DNA from: Bacillota bacterium
GTDB taxonomy: Bacteria > Bacillota > Clostridia > Christensenellales > Aristaeellaceae
Assembly (NCBI GenBank): GCA_023416655.1
Contig: JAEZHK010000049.1
Span: 1-63,802, forward strand
Length of the DNA: 63,802 nucleotides
Direction of reading: 5' to 3'
The first letter of the stretch is position 1; each line of letters starts with the position of its first letter. A model generated the notes under the pieces. That model ran no database searches. It was not told the origin of the DNA and saw only the letters and a program-made list of their open reading frames with translations. The translations under genes and the position numbers were made by a program. Positions 16,603-25,047 of this stretch are shown here, one piece after another.

Positions 16603-17365
16603 ATTGAAGCCTCCTCGCTGGGATTCCGCTCTCCGCCATGGCGTTTTTGAGGTCCTCGATGGCGACTTCCTTCCGGTGGAAGATCGACGCGGCCAGCCCC
16701 GCGTCCACGCGCGGGCAGGACGTGAACAGGTCGATGAAGTGCCCGATGCTCCCCGCGCCGCCGGAGGCGATGATCGGGATCGACGTGGCCGACGCGATGG
16801 CGTTCAGCATCTCTTTGTCGAAGCCGCCTTTCACGCCGTCCGCGTCGATGGAGTTGACCACCAGTTCGCCCGCGCCCCGCGCCTGGCCCTCCCGCGCCCA
16901 GTGAAGCGCGTCGATGCCGGTATCCTCCCGCCCGCCCTTGGCGAACACGCGGAAGGCCCCGTCCACCCTTTTCACGTCCATCGAGAGCACCACGCACTGG
17001 TCGCCGTAGCGCTTCGCCGCGCGGCCGATGAGGGAGGGGTCCCGGATCGCGCCGGAGTTGACCGACACCTTGTCCGCGCCCGCCTTCAAAACCCGGTCGA
17101 AGTCGTCCAGATCATTGATGCCGCCACCCACCGTGAGCGGGATGAACACCTCCGCCGCGGTGCGCAAAAGGATGTCCGAAAACAGCTTGCGCCCCTCGTA
17201 GGAGGCGGTGATGTCATAGAACACCAGTTCATCCGCGCCGCTTTCGTTGTAAAAGGCAGCCATCTCCACCGGATCGGCCACATCCCGGACGGCCTCGAAG
17301 TTGGTGCCCTTGACCACCCGCCCGTCGCGGACGTCCAGGCATGGGATGACGCGCTTGGTGATCAT
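16595..17365 (-). CDS. hisF: Imidazole glycerol phosphate synthase, cyclase subunit
   Basis: HisF pairs with HisH to make imidazole glycerol phosphate and AICAR, the latter feeding back into purine synthesis encoded next door. The 256-residue TIM barrel shows IPCLDVRDGRVVKG with the first catalytic aspartate, LTVGGGI, VSVNSGAI, ELVVNSIDADG with the second catalytic aspartate, and IIASGGAG. It overlaps the end of hisA by 4 nt. Confidence 0.97.
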   Translation of the reverse strand: MITKRVIPCLDVRDGRVVKGTNFEAVRDVADPVEMAAFYNESGADELVFYDITASYEGRKLFSDILLRTAAEVFIPLTVGGGINDLDDFDRVLKAGADKVSVNSGAIRDPSLIGRAAKRYGDQCVVLSMDVKRVDGAFRVFAKGGREDTGIDALHWAREGQARGAGELVVNSIDADGVKGGFDKEMLNAIASATSIPIIASGGAGSIGHFIDLFTSCPRVDAGLAASIFHRKEVAIEDLKNAMAESGIPARRLQYV

Positions 17366-18087
17366 GCGCTCTCCTCCTTGACCAGTTCCAGCGCTCTTCC
17401 GAGGCTGAGCTTGCCCGCGTAGAGCGCCTTGCCGACGATCGCGCCGTACAGCTTAAGTTCCTTAAGCGCAATCAGTTCCCGCTCGTAGGTGATGCCGCCG
17501 GAGGCGACAATCTGAAGCCCCTCGATCCGCGCCGCGTCCCAGAACGCGGGCAGGTTGGTGCCGCTAAGCAGGCCGTCGGTCCCAATGTCGGTGTAGATCG
17601 CGGTGTCCACGCCGCGCCCCGGAAGGCTTTTCAAAAAGTCCGGCGCGGGAATGCCCGTCAGCGTCCGCCAGCCGTGGATGGCCACAAAGCCGCCCTTTGC
17701 GTCGACACCCGCCGCGATTTTGCCGGGGTGCTTTGCCGCGAGGGATTCCATTAACTCCGGCTTCTCCACCGCCATCGTGCCCAGGATCACTCGGGAAACG
17801 CCGGAATCCAGATATCTCTCGACGCTCGCCTCGTCCCGCGCGCCGCCGCCCACCTCGATGAACATCCCCGTCTCCCGGGCGATGGCGAATATCACGGGCA
17901 GGTTGACCTGCGTTCCGTCCTTCGCGCCGTCGAGGTCCACGAGATGCAGATGGGTCGCGCCCGCCGTCCGAAAGGATTTGGCGGTCTCCACGGGGTTCTC
18001 GCCGTAGACGGTCATGCGGTCGTAGTCGCCCTCGACCAGCCGCACCACGCGGCCGCCGCGAAGGTCAATGGCCGGAAAGAGAATCAT
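17362..18087 (-). CDS. hisA: ProFAR isomerase
   Basis: HisA isomerises the aminoaldose of ProFAR to PRFAR. The 241-residue TIM barrel begins MILFPAIDLRGGRVVRL with the catalytic aspartate, and contains LVDLDGAKDG, IEVGGGARDEASVERYL, YTDIGTDGLLSG with the second catalytic aspartate, and IVASGGI. ATG 18087 overlaps the hisH stop by 4 nt; the longer open frame upstream is hisH in another frame. Confidence 0.97.
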   Translation of the reverse strand: MILFPAIDLRGGRVVRLVEGDYDRMTVYGENPVETAKSFRTAGATHLHLVDLDGAKDGTQVNLPVIFAIARETGMFIEVGGGARDEASVERYLDSGVSRVILGTMAVEKPELMESLAAKHPGKIAAGVDAKGGFVAIHGWRTLTGIPAPDFLKSLPGRGVDTAIYTDIGTDGLLSGTNLPAFWDAARIEGLQIVASGGITYERELIALKELKLYGAIVGKALYAGKLSLGRALELVKEESA

Positions 18088-18698
18088 GCCGGTACCTCCC
18101 CGAACGCCTTCAGGATCGAAAGCCCCACGCGCCCGCTCTTCTCCGGGTGGAATTGGGTGCCGTACACGTTCGCCTTTTGCACGACGCCGGTGACCGGGAT
18201 GCCGTATTCGCTGGTGGCGATGGTCTCGTCTTCGCATTTTTTGGCGTAGAAGGAGTGCACGTAGTACACGCAGTCGCCCTCGCGCACGTACTTGAGTATC
18301 GGGCATTCTCGCCGGATGTTCAGCGCGTTCCAGCCGATGTGCGGCACCTTGAGGCCTGGGGGCAGGTCGTCGATCATGGCGCACACTTCGCCACTTAAAA
18401 GCCCCAGCCCGTCGTGTTCGCCGTACTCATAGCCCTTTTCAAATAGTAGCTGCATGCCAAGGCAGATGCCGAGCAGCGGCACGTCTGCTGCCGCTCTTTC
18501 TTTGACCACAGGCACGAGGCCGGTGGCGATGAGCTTCTCCATCGCGTCGCCGAACGCGCCCACGCCCGGCAGGATGATTTTGTCCGCCGCGCGCAGTTCA
18601 GCCTCGTCCCGCGTCACCTGGTTTTCAAGCCCCAGCGAGGAGAGGGACCGGCTCAGCGAGTAGAGGTTGCCCACGCCGTAGTCGATGATCGCGATCAT
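18084..18698 (-). CDS. hisH: Imidazole glycerol phosphate synthase, glutaminase subunit
   Basis: HisH supplies ammonia from glutamine to HisF. It is a 204-residue class I amidotransferase with IIDYGVGNLYSL at the start, LPGVGAFGDAM, the nucleophile cysteine in LLGICLGMQLL, and the histidine-glutamate pair in GTQFHPEKSG. It overlaps both neighbours by 4 nt. Confidence 0.97.
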   Translation of the reverse strand: MIAIIDYGVGNLYSLSRSLSSLGLENQVTRDEAELRAADKIILPGVGAFGDAMEKLIATGLVPVVKERAAADVPLLGICLGMQLLFEKGYEYGEHDGLGLLSGEVCAMIDDLPPGLKVPHIGWNALNIRRECPILKYVREGDCVYYVHSFYAKKCEDETIATSEYGIPVTGVVQKANVYGTQFHPEKSGRVGLSILKAFGEVPA

Positions 18699-19282
18699 AC
18701 CAGCACGCCTTTCGTGGACGCCACGCTCTTTCCGTCGGGACCGATTGCCACCGCCTGCCGCATCGCGCGGCCGAAGCCCTTGAACGCCGCCTCCAGGATG
18801 TGGTGGCTGTTGAGGCCAGAGAACTGGCGAAGGTGCAGCGTGAGTTTCAGTTCCCGCGCCACCGCCAGGAAGAACTCCCGGCCCAGTTCGGTATCGAACG
18901 TGCCGATCTTCTGGGAGGGCAGGGTCAGGTCGTACTCCAGGTGCGAGCGCCCGCTGATGTCGAGGGCGCAGAGCACCAGCGCCTCGTCCATCGGCAGAAA
19001 GAAGCTGCCGTAGCGCGCGATGCCCGCCCGGTCGCCCAGCGCGTCCGAGAACGCGCGGCCCAGCGCGATGCCGACGTCCTCCACCGTGTGGTGGTCGTCC
19101 ACTTTCGTGTCGCCCGCGCAGCTTACCGTCAGGTCAAACCCGCCGTGGAACGCGAAGAGCGTGAGCATATGGTCGAGAAACCCGCAGCCGGTATCGACCG
19201 TGGACGCGCCCATGCCGTCCAGGTTCAGCTTCAGCTGGATGTCGGTTTCGGCGGTCTTCCGGGTTACGCTGGCTTCTCTCAT
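18695..19282 (-). CDS. hisB: Imidazoleglycerol-phosphate dehydratase
   Basis: This monofunctional IGP dehydratase of 195 residues makes imidazole acetol phosphate. The manganese-binding histidine motifs are both visible: LDHMLTLFAFHGGFD and DDHHTVEDVGIALG near residues 35-80, and the second set in FSGLNSHHILEAAFK. It has no histidinol-phosphatase domain, and none is encoded elsewhere in the operon. Confidence 0.97.
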   Translation of the reverse strand: MREASVTRKTAETDIQLKLNLDGMGASTVDTGCGFLDHMLTLFAFHGGFDLTVSCAGDTKVDDHHTVEDVGIALGRAFSDALGDRAGIARYGSFFLPMDEALVLCALDISGRSHLEYDLTLPSQKIGTFDTELGREFFLAVARELKLTLHLRQFSGLNSHHILEAAFKGFGRAMRQAVAIGPDGKSVASTKGVLV

Positions 19283-20334
19283 TTTTCTCCCTCCAGGATG
19301 GCTTTAGTGGCGACGACGAGCGTTTGCATGTCCTCTGGCGAGCCGACGGAGATGCGAAGAAGATCGCGGATGCGGGGGATTTCAAAGCGGCGGACCAGGA
19401 TGCCCTTCTCTCGGAGCGCCTTCTGCATCGCCTCGCCGGAGATCACCGGCGGGCGGGCGAACAGGAAGTTGGCGGCGGAGGGGAGGACGGTAAAGCCGAG
19501 CGTTTCAAGCGCGGCACGGGCCCATTCCCGCGTTTCCATGACCGCCTTCCGGGTTCTATCAAAGTAGTCTCGGTCGCGCATGGCTGCCGCGCCCAGAAGC
19601 TGCGCGGGCGTGCCCACGTTGTAGGGGTTGAAGGAGCACTTGATGCGGCCCATGTCCGCGATCAGGTGTGGCTGCGCTATGGCGAACCCTAACCGCGCGC
19701 CGGCGAGCGAGCGTGACTTGGAGAACGTCTGCACCACGACCAGGTTGTCGTACTTTTCCACCAGCGGGATGGCCGTCTCCCCGCCGAAGTCCACGTAGGC
19801 CTCGTCGATCAGCACCACGCTGTCGGGGTTCGCTTGAATCAGCCCTTCGATCGCCGAAAGCGGCTGCGCGATGCCGGTGGGCGCGTTGGGGTTTGCGATC
19901 ACGATCAGCCCGCCGCCCCGGTATTCGGAAAGGTCGATGGTGAAGTCCTCCTTCACCGGGATGACCTTTGAGGGCAGGCCGTAAAGCCCGCACCAGACGG
20001 GATAGAAGCCGTAGGTGATGTCCGGGAAGGAGACGCCCGCCTCGCCGAAGGCCTGGAACGCGAAGGCCAGAATCTCGTCGGAGCCGTTGCTGTAGAGAAT
20101 CCAACTCGGATAGATGCCGTAGAACGCTCCGGTGGCCTCGCAGAGGTCGCGGGCGGGGATGTCGCTGTAGAGCCGGAAGCGCTCGATGGCCTCCGGGGTC
20201 AGCGCGCGCAGCGCTTCGGGCGACGGGGGATAGGGGCTTTCGTTGGTGTTGAGCTTGATGAGTTTCACCCTCGGCTGCTCGCCCGGTGTATAGGCGTTCA
20301 GCGCCCGGTGTTTGGGGCTTAAAAAGCGGCTCAT
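19279..20334 (-). CDS. hisC: Histidinol-phosphate aminotransferase
   Basis: HisC transaminates imidazole acetol phosphate with glutamate. The 351-residue fold I aminotransferase has KLNTNESPYPPSP near the start, YSNGSDEIL, IANPNAPTG, VLIDEAYVDF, and the PLP lysine in TFSKSRSLAGARLG. ATG 20334 has AAGGAGG upstream. Between it and hisD lies a 152-nt gap filled by a structured repeat, unlike the tight overlaps in the rest of the operon. Confidence 0.96.
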   Translation of the reverse strand: MSRFLSPKHRALNAYTPGEQPRVKLIKLNTNESPYPPSPEALRALTPEAIERFRLYSDIPARDLCEATGAFYGIYPSWILYSNGSDEILAFAFQAFGEAGVSFPDITYGFYPVWCGLYGLPSKVIPVKEDFTIDLSEYRGGGLIVIANPNAPTGIAQPLSAIEGLIQANPDSVVLIDEAYVDFGGETAIPLVEKYDNLVVVQTFSKSRSLAGARLGFAIAQPHLIADMGRIKCSFNPYNVGTPAQLLGAAAMRDRDYFDRTRKAVMETREWARAALETLGFTVLPSAANFLFARPPVISGEAMQKALREKGILVRRFEIPRIRDLLRISVGSPEDMQTLVVATKAILEGEK

Positions 20335-20365
20335 GGTTCCTCCTTGTGCTCTGACACAGCCAATC

Positions 20366-20485
20366 CTTCGTTTTGGCGCGGATCTTTTTCCGCCCTGCTG
20401 TGTCACTCTCCGCTTGAAATAGCGCTGCTATTCCTGCGCTCCGGCTCCTTGCCGGACAAAAAAATCTCGCGCGCGAAATCCGAAG
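20366..20485 (+). repeat. Structured intergenic repeat, family 2, copy b, inside the his operon
   Basis: This 120-nt element fills the hisD-hisC gap. Its core TGTGTCACTCTCCGC, ATAGC/GCTAT stem-loop and GCTCCGGCTCCTTG match the copy at 1862-1987. An outer stem pairs CTTCGTTTTGGCGCG-GAT with ATC-TCGCGCGCGAAAT-CCGAAG, with some wobble. The core is on the plus strand, opposite to his transcription; on the minus strand the element begins one base after the hisD stop codon. Confidence 0.65.
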
Positions 20486-20486
20486 T

Positions 20487-21776
20487 CTAGACTGTGCCAG
20501 AACACTCAAAGCGCACCGCGATGGAGCGCGCGTGGGCGTACAGCCCTTCGGCCTCCGCCATGCGGATCACGGCGTCCTTGGCGTTTGACAGCGCCGCGCG
20601 GTCGTACTGCATGAACTGGGTCTTTTTCACGAAGTCGTCCACCGACAGCGGGGACGAGAAGCGGGCCGCGCCGCCGGTGGGTAGCGTATGGTTCGGCCCG
20701 GCCCAGTAGTCGCCCAATGCCTCCGGCGCGTGACGGCCCAGGAACACGCTGCCCGCGTTTTGCACCGCGCCCAGAAGCGGGAACGGGTCGTCCACGCAGA
20801 GCTCCAGGTGCTCCGGCGCGATGACGTTGGAAAGCGCCACCGCTTCCTCAAGGCTTTCGACCAGCACGAGGCGGCCATTGTCGTCAATGGATTTCCGCGC
20901 GATCTCCGCGCGGGGCATCTTCGCGAGTTCCGCTTCGAGCCGGTCCCGCACGAGGAACGCCAGCCGCTCGCAGGGGGTGATCAGGATGGCCGCGGCCAGC
21001 ACGTCGTGCTCGGCCTGCGCCAGCATGTCGCAGGCGATGAATTTGGCGTCCTTCGGGTCATCCGCGATCACCAGCACCTCGCTGGGGCCCGCGATCATGT
21101 CGATGTCCACGAGGCCGTACACCCGCCGCTTGGCCGCCGCCACGTAGGCGTTGCCGGGGCCGACGATCTTGTCCACCTTCGGGACCGACTCCGTGCCGTA
21201 GGCCAGCGCCGCCACTGCCTGCGCGCCGCCGCACTTGAAGACGCGGCTGACGCCCGCGATGCGCGCGGCGGTCAGGATGGCGGGCGCGATTTTGCCGTCC
21301 TTTCCAGGCGGTGAGACCATGACGCGCTCGTTAACGCCTGCGAGCAGCGGCGGGATCGCGTTCATGAGCACGCTGGAGGGGTAGCTGGCCGTGCCGCCCG
21401 GCACGTACAGCCCCACGCGCTCGAGGGGCCTTATCATCTGCCCCAGCACCACGCCGGGTTTATCCGCCAGCGTGAAGCCGGCGCGCAGCTGGTTTTTATG
21501 GAACGCGCAGATGTTCTCCGCGGCCTCGGCCAGGAGCGCCTTGAATTGCGGATCGGTGCTGGCTTCGGCCTCGTCAAATTCCGCTTCCGTGACTTCCAGC
21601 GAGGACAGTTTTGCGCCGTCGAAGCGCTCGGTCAATTCCAGCACGGCCCGGTCGCCCTCGACCTTCACCCGCTCGATGATCTCCGCCGCGGCTCGATCTG
21701 CCTTTTCGCCGAGCGCCTGCTGGCGGGTGCGCAGCGCCTCGGGGCTAACGTCCGAAGCGCGCAGGATTTCGATCAT
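20487..21776 (-). CDS. hisD: Histidinol dehydrogenase
   Basis: HisD oxidises histidinol to histidine in two NAD-dependent steps. The 429-residue protein has the expected blocks: YVPGGTASYPSSVLMNAIPP, KCGGAQAVAALAYGT, VDKIVGPGNAYVAAAKR, IDMIAGPSEVLVIAD, QAEHDVLA with zinc ligands, and the C-terminal PTGGAARFSSPLSVDDFVK. ATG 21776 follows GGAGGTGG and overlaps the hisG stop by 4 nt. The open frame beyond 21776 is hisG in another frame. Confidence 0.97.
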   Translation of the reverse strand: MIEILRASDVSPEALRTRQQALGEKADRAAAEIIERVKVEGDRAVLELTERFDGAKLSSLEVTEAEFDEAEASTDPQFKALLAEAAENICAFHKNQLRAGFTLADKPGVVLGQMIRPLERVGLYVPGGTASYPSSVLMNAIPPLLAGVNERVMVSPPGKDGKIAPAILTAARIAGVSRVFKCGGAQAVAALAYGTESVPKVDKIVGPGNAYVAAAKRRVYGLVDIDMIAGPSEVLVIADDPKDAKFIACDMLAQAEHDVLAAAILITPCERLAFLVRDRLEAELAKMPRAEIARKSIDDNGRLVLVESLEEAVALSNVIAPEHLELCVDDPFPLLGAVQNAGSVFLGRHAPEALGDYWAGPNHTLPTGGAARFSSPLSVDDFVKKTQFMQYDRAALSNAKDAVIRMAEAEGLYAHARSIAVRFECSGTV

Positions 21777-22393
21777 GTGACCACCTCCCGGAGCTTTAAG
21801 GTCATTTCGCGGATCAGCTCCTCCTTGAACATATAGCTGGAGCGGTTGGCGATGAGCCGCGCGGTCACCGGATGCACCGTTTCGAGGACGGAGAGGTCGT
21901 TTTCCTGAAGCGTCTTGCCGGACTCCACCACGTCCAGGATCACGTCCGAAAGCCCCAGGATGGGCGCCAGCTCGATGGAGCCGTTGAGCTTGATGATCTC
22001 GATCTCCCGGTTGACCGATGCGTAGTGGTCCCGCGCCACGCGGGGGTACTTGGTGGCGACGCGGAGGGCCCTGTCCCGGTTTTCGATGTAGCCGTTTTTG
22101 GCCGCCACGCACAGGCGGCACTTGCCGATCTTGAGGTCCATGAGTTCGTAAACGTCCGGCTGCGCCTCGAGCAGCACGTCTTTCCCCGCCACACCCACGT
22201 CCGCCGCTCCGTGCTCCACGTAGATGGGCACGTCGCTGGGCTTGACCAGGAGATAGCGCACGCCGCGCTCCGGGTTTTCAAATACCAGCTTCCGATTGTC
22301 CTCGTAGATGGCGGCGCATTCGTAGCCGATGCCGGAGAACAGCCGGTACACCTGATCGCCCAGCCGGCCCTTGGGCAGCGCAATCGTCAGCAT
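21773..22393 (-). CDS. hisG: ATP phosphoribosyltransferase, short form catalytic subunit
   Basis: HisG catalyses the first and committed step, ATP plus PRPP to phosphoribosyl-ATP. At 206 residues it is the short form, which lacks the C-terminal regulatory domain and needs HisZ, encoded just upstream. It begins LTIALPKGRLGDQV, and has DVGVAGKDVL and the PRPP loop region DVILDVVESGKTLQENDL. Its start overlaps the end of hisZ by 7 nt, fitting a tight stoichiometric complex. Confidence 0.97.
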   Translation of the reverse strand: MLTIALPKGRLGDQVYRLFSGIGYECAAIYEDNRKLVFENPERGVRYLLVKPSDVPIYVEHGAADVGVAGKDVLLEAQPDVYELMDLKIGKCRLCVAAKNGYIENRDRALRVATKYPRVARDHYASVNREIEIIKLNGSIELAPILGLSDVILDVVESGKTLQENDLSVLETVHPVTARLIANRSSYMFKEELIREMTLKLREVVT

Positions 22394-23502
22394 GACACCG
22401 CCTCCGTCATCGTGATCGCCCGCCCGTAGCGCAGCGCGTGGGGTGGCTCGGTCTCCGCCCGGACCGTAAGGCCCCGGCCAATCAGTTCCTCCACCTTCTT
22501 CACCACGGCGGCGGGGTCGTCCTTCTCGCTGTAGAGGAGGAGCAGGTCCACGTCCCGGGGCCGTTCGCCCTCGTAGAGGAAGGTCAGTTCATTGAGGTAT
22601 ACCGCGAAGCCCACGGCCTCCACGTCCCGCCCGAATTTTCGAAGCAGGCTGGAGTAGCAACCGCCCGCGAGCACCGCCCGGGGCAGGCCCTCCACGTAGC
22701 CGCGGAACACGATGTCCGAATAGTAGTCGAGGTCGTTCATAAGGGAGAAGTCCAGCGTCACGCCGTCCAGGCAATCCGCCGCTTCGAGGGTCGACCGCAT
22801 GCGCTCGAGCTTGGCAAGCGCTTCGGTCATGCCCGGCGTGATGGCCACCGCGCGGGCGCGTTTGAGCGCGTCCGTGAGCGGCCCGGAAAGCTGGCAGGCC
22901 GCGGTCAGAAGGGAGACCGCTGCCGGGGCGACACCCACGGATAGCGCCCGCTCGCCCAGGTCGTCGAGGTTTTTCCTGCGGATCAGGTCCGTCAGCGCGT
23001 GGCGGGCGCGTTCGTCCACCGTCAGGCTGTCCAGCAGCGACTGCACGAACCCCGCGTGGGACAATTGCAGCTTGCAGGCGGGGGAGATCTCCCGGAGCGT
23101 CCGGATCGCCAGCGCCAGCACCTCGCCCGCGGCGTAGTCGGTCAGCGCGCCGATGTATTCCAGCCCCAGTTGGCTGATCTCCTGGTACGCGCCGCTGTGC
23201 CGGTCCTGCCGGTAGACGTTTTCCAGGTAATAGAACTTTTCGCTGGAGGCGCGGGTGGCGTGGGTGTTTTTGGCGATGGAGAGCGTCACGTCCGGCTTCA
23301 ATGCCAGAAGCCGACCGTCCGCGTCGTTGAACGTGATGATGGACTTCGCGCCCAGGAAATTCTTGTTTTCGAGGTACAATTCGTACTCCTCGAACTTGCC
23401 CATGCGGTATTTCTGGTAGCCGTGGCGCTCGTACATGCGGCGCAGCGACAGCGTCACGCGCTCCTCGGGCTTCAAAATGTCCTCGAACGGGTTCACCGGC
23501 AT
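22387..23502 (-). CDS. hisZ: ATP phosphoribosyltransferase regulatory subunit
   Basis: HisZ is a catalytically dead relative of histidyl-tRNA synthetase that completes and regulates short HisG. The 371-residue protein shows class II synthetase-like blocks: a LYLENKNFL.. SIITFNDADGRLLALKPDVT motif, YYLENVYRQDRHSGAYQEISQLGLEYIG, and the motif-3-like VLAGGCYSSLLRKFG. It is the first gene of the operon. ATG 23502 has GAGGGAG a few bases upstream; earlier in-frame codons would extend into the promoter region. Confidence 0.93.
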   Translation of the reverse strand: MPVNPFEDILKPEERVTLSLRRMYERHGYQKYRMGKFEEYELYLENKNFLGAKSIITFNDADGRLLALKPDVTLSIAKNTHATRASSEKFYYLENVYRQDRHSGAYQEISQLGLEYIGALTDYAAGEVLALAIRTLREISPACKLQLSHAGFVQSLLDSLTVDERARHALTDLIRRKNLDDLGERALSVGVAPAAVSLLTAACQLSGPLTDALKRARAVAITPGMTEALAKLERMRSTLEAADCLDGVTLDFSLMNDLDYYSDIVFRGYVEGLPRAVLAGGCYSSLLRKFGRDVEAVGFAVYLNELTFLYEGERPRDVDLLLLYSEKDDPAAVVKKVEELIGRGLTVRAETEPPHALRYGRAITMTEAVSC

Positions 23503-23518
23503 CCACTCCCTCGATGAG

Positions 23519-23547
23519 AAAGTAGCACAGGATTTTCCTGATGTCAA
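23519..23547 (-). promoter_or_regulatory. his operon promoter with an inverted repeat in the spacer
   Basis: On the minus strand a consensus TTGACA (23542-23547) is spaced 17 nt from TACTTT (23519-23524), shortly before hisZ. The spacer contains the inverted repeat CAGGA-AAA-TCCTG, placed where a bound repressor would block polymerase. No histidine-rich leader peptide or T-box sequence is visible. Confidence 0.7.
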
Positions 23548-23635
23548 GTTAACGTTATACTATGCTATCAAGGTAAAGCGCGTTCGGAACTAGAAATGAA
23601 TTCCTTCGCAACCGGCCACGCCGTGCTTTCCGATC

Positions 23636-23801
23636 GTTCCCGGCGACCTGTGCGCCGGGAATCGGTTTCCGCAACCAGTGCACACACTGGTTGCGGAAAC
23701 AATACCTTAAGTCAGTGCGTCGCCCGGAAATTCCACAGAATTTCAGGCGCACGAAGTTTTCTTCCTTCGCGTTGAAAAGCCGCCCGGCGAATTTTCAACG
23801 C
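23636..23801 (-). repeat. Four-hairpin intergenic repeat, family 1, copy 3
   Basis: This is the best-preserved copy, 166 nt, reading on the minus strand and starting 4 nt after the M20 hydrolase stop. Hairpin A spans 23769-23801. Hairpin B keeps GTGCG/CGCAC. Hairpin C (23665-23700) has a perfect 16-bp stem with a four-base loop. Hairpin D pairs 23636-23645 with 23653-23661. The rest of the 303-nt gap holds the his promoter and a short stretch (23548-23635) in which I see nothing else. Confidence 0.9.
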
Positions 23802-23805
23802 TGAG

Positions 23806-24909
23806 CTATGCGAGGTGTGCCAGCGCGATCAGCGCCTCGACGCCGTACATCAGCGCGCGCTCGTCGAAGTCGAATTCGGGGGTGTGCAGCGGGATGCCTG
23901 TGCCGATGCCGAGTTTGAAGAACACGCCGGGGACCCGCTCCAAATAGTATGAGAAATCCTCGCTGAGCATGGTGGGTTGGGGCAGTTCCCGGTAGTCGAA
24001 GCCGCGAATCTGTTTGACCGCGCGCGCGTACACGGCGGGGTCGTTGATCAGCGGAGGATAGCTGGGGGTGTATCGGAGCTCGACGGTCACGCCCCACTTT
24101 TCCTCGGCGGCGCGGGCGGCGCTGACGAGGCCGTCCTGCAGCGACGCGAACACCTGATTGTCGAACGCGCGCAGCGTGCCGGTGATCTCCGCGCTCTCCG
24201 CGATGATGTTGGGCGCGGTGCCCGCCCGAAATTTGCCGAACTTCAAAAGGCGCGGCACATCCTCCGGGAAGGCCTTTTCCATGGCCTGGGCTTGAAGCAG
24301 GAAGTCCGCCCCGGCGGACAGCGCGTCCAATCCTTCGCTGGCGTTGGCCGCGTGCGCGGACCGGCCGCGGACGGTCACATGCACCTCGCAGGACTTGGAG
24401 AAGAACGCGCCCGGCCTCGAAGCCAGCGCGCCCACCGGCAGCTCCGGCGCGACGTGCAGGCCGAAGATATGTTTCACATTCCGTTTTTCCAGAACGCCGG
24501 TTTCCACGATGCCGCGAGCGCCGCCGCCGCCCTCCTCCGCGGGCTGGAAGATGAGGAGGAGGTTCCGGGGCAAGTCCGAAATGTGCGCCTTCGCGTACCG
24601 GGCCAGCGCAAGAAGCATCGCCATGTGGCCGTCGTGGCCGCAGGCGTGCATCCTGCCGGGATGGGTGGACGCGTAACCGCCCGCCATGATCTCCTGAATG
24701 GGCAGCGCGTCCATGTCGGAGCGGAAGGCGGCGGTCTCCGGCATTCCGGCGTCGAAGTAGGCCAGAACGCCGGAGGGCGAAAGCGCCTCCGGCTCCGCGC
24801 CGATTTCCTTCAGTGCGTTCAAAAGGTATGCCTGCGTCTCGGGCAGATCAAACTGAAGTTCGGGGATTCTGTGCAGCGCGCGGCGGTCTTGCTTGAGATG
24901 ATCCAGCAT
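23806..24909 (-). CDS. M20 amidohydrolase, probable N-acetyldiaminopimelate deacetylase
   Basis: This is a 367-residue zinc peptidase of the M20 IAA-hydrolase group. Metal ligands are in MHACGHDGHMAMLL and QPAEEGGGGARG, and the small lid domain has GRSAHAANASEG. Members act on amide-linked amino acid conjugates. Because dapA, dapB and the acetyltransferase dapH are transcribed divergently next door, I infer that it removes the acetyl group from N-acetyl-LL-diaminopimelate, as Bacillus YkuR does. Sequence alone would not separate this from a general amidohydrolase. Its 3' end is followed by the family 1 repeat. Confidence 0.8.
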   Translation of the reverse strand: MLDHLKQDRRALHRIPELQFDLPETQAYLLNALKEIGAEPEALSPSGVLAYFDAGMPETAAFRSDMDALPIQEIMAGGYASTHPGRMHACGHDGHMAMLLALARYAKAHISDLPRNLLLIFQPAEEGGGGARGIVETGVLEKRNVKHIFGLHVAPELPVGALASRPGAFFSKSCEVHVTVRGRSAHAANASEGLDALSAGADFLLQAQAMEKAFPEDVPRLLKFGKFRAGTAPNIIAESAEITGTLRAFDNQVFASLQDGLVSAARAAEEKWGVTVELRYTPSYPPLINDPAVYARAVKQIRGFDYRELPQPTMLSEDFSYYLERVPGVFFKLGIGTGIPLHTPEFDFDERALMYGVEALIALAHLA

Positions 24910-24944
24910 GTTTCCTCGCCCCCCCTTGTATGGTCTCCATGATA

Positions 24945-25017
24945 CACTTTTTCATGGGGTGAAAAAAGTGAAGAATTCGGACAATTGGTTGATTTTGGAT
25001 GGCAAACCTGCTATGAT
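24945..25017 (+). promoter_or_regulatory. dapA promoter and an inverted repeat in the divergent gap
   Basis: TTGATT (24989-24994) is spaced 17 nt from TATGAT (25012-25017), with GGAG and the dapA ATG downstream. Upstream, CACTTTTTCA and TGAAAAAAGTG (24945-24970) form an inverted repeat with one extra base, between the divergent M20 and dapA genes. It could be an operator serving both. No lysine riboswitch is visible. Confidence 0.6.
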
Positions 25018-25047
25018 GGCAAAAATTCTCGAAAGGAGTGAAGGCAG

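Noticed and set aside
18800..19567. Plus-strand frame across hisB-hisC
   Set aside because: Antisense shadow of two clearly real genes.
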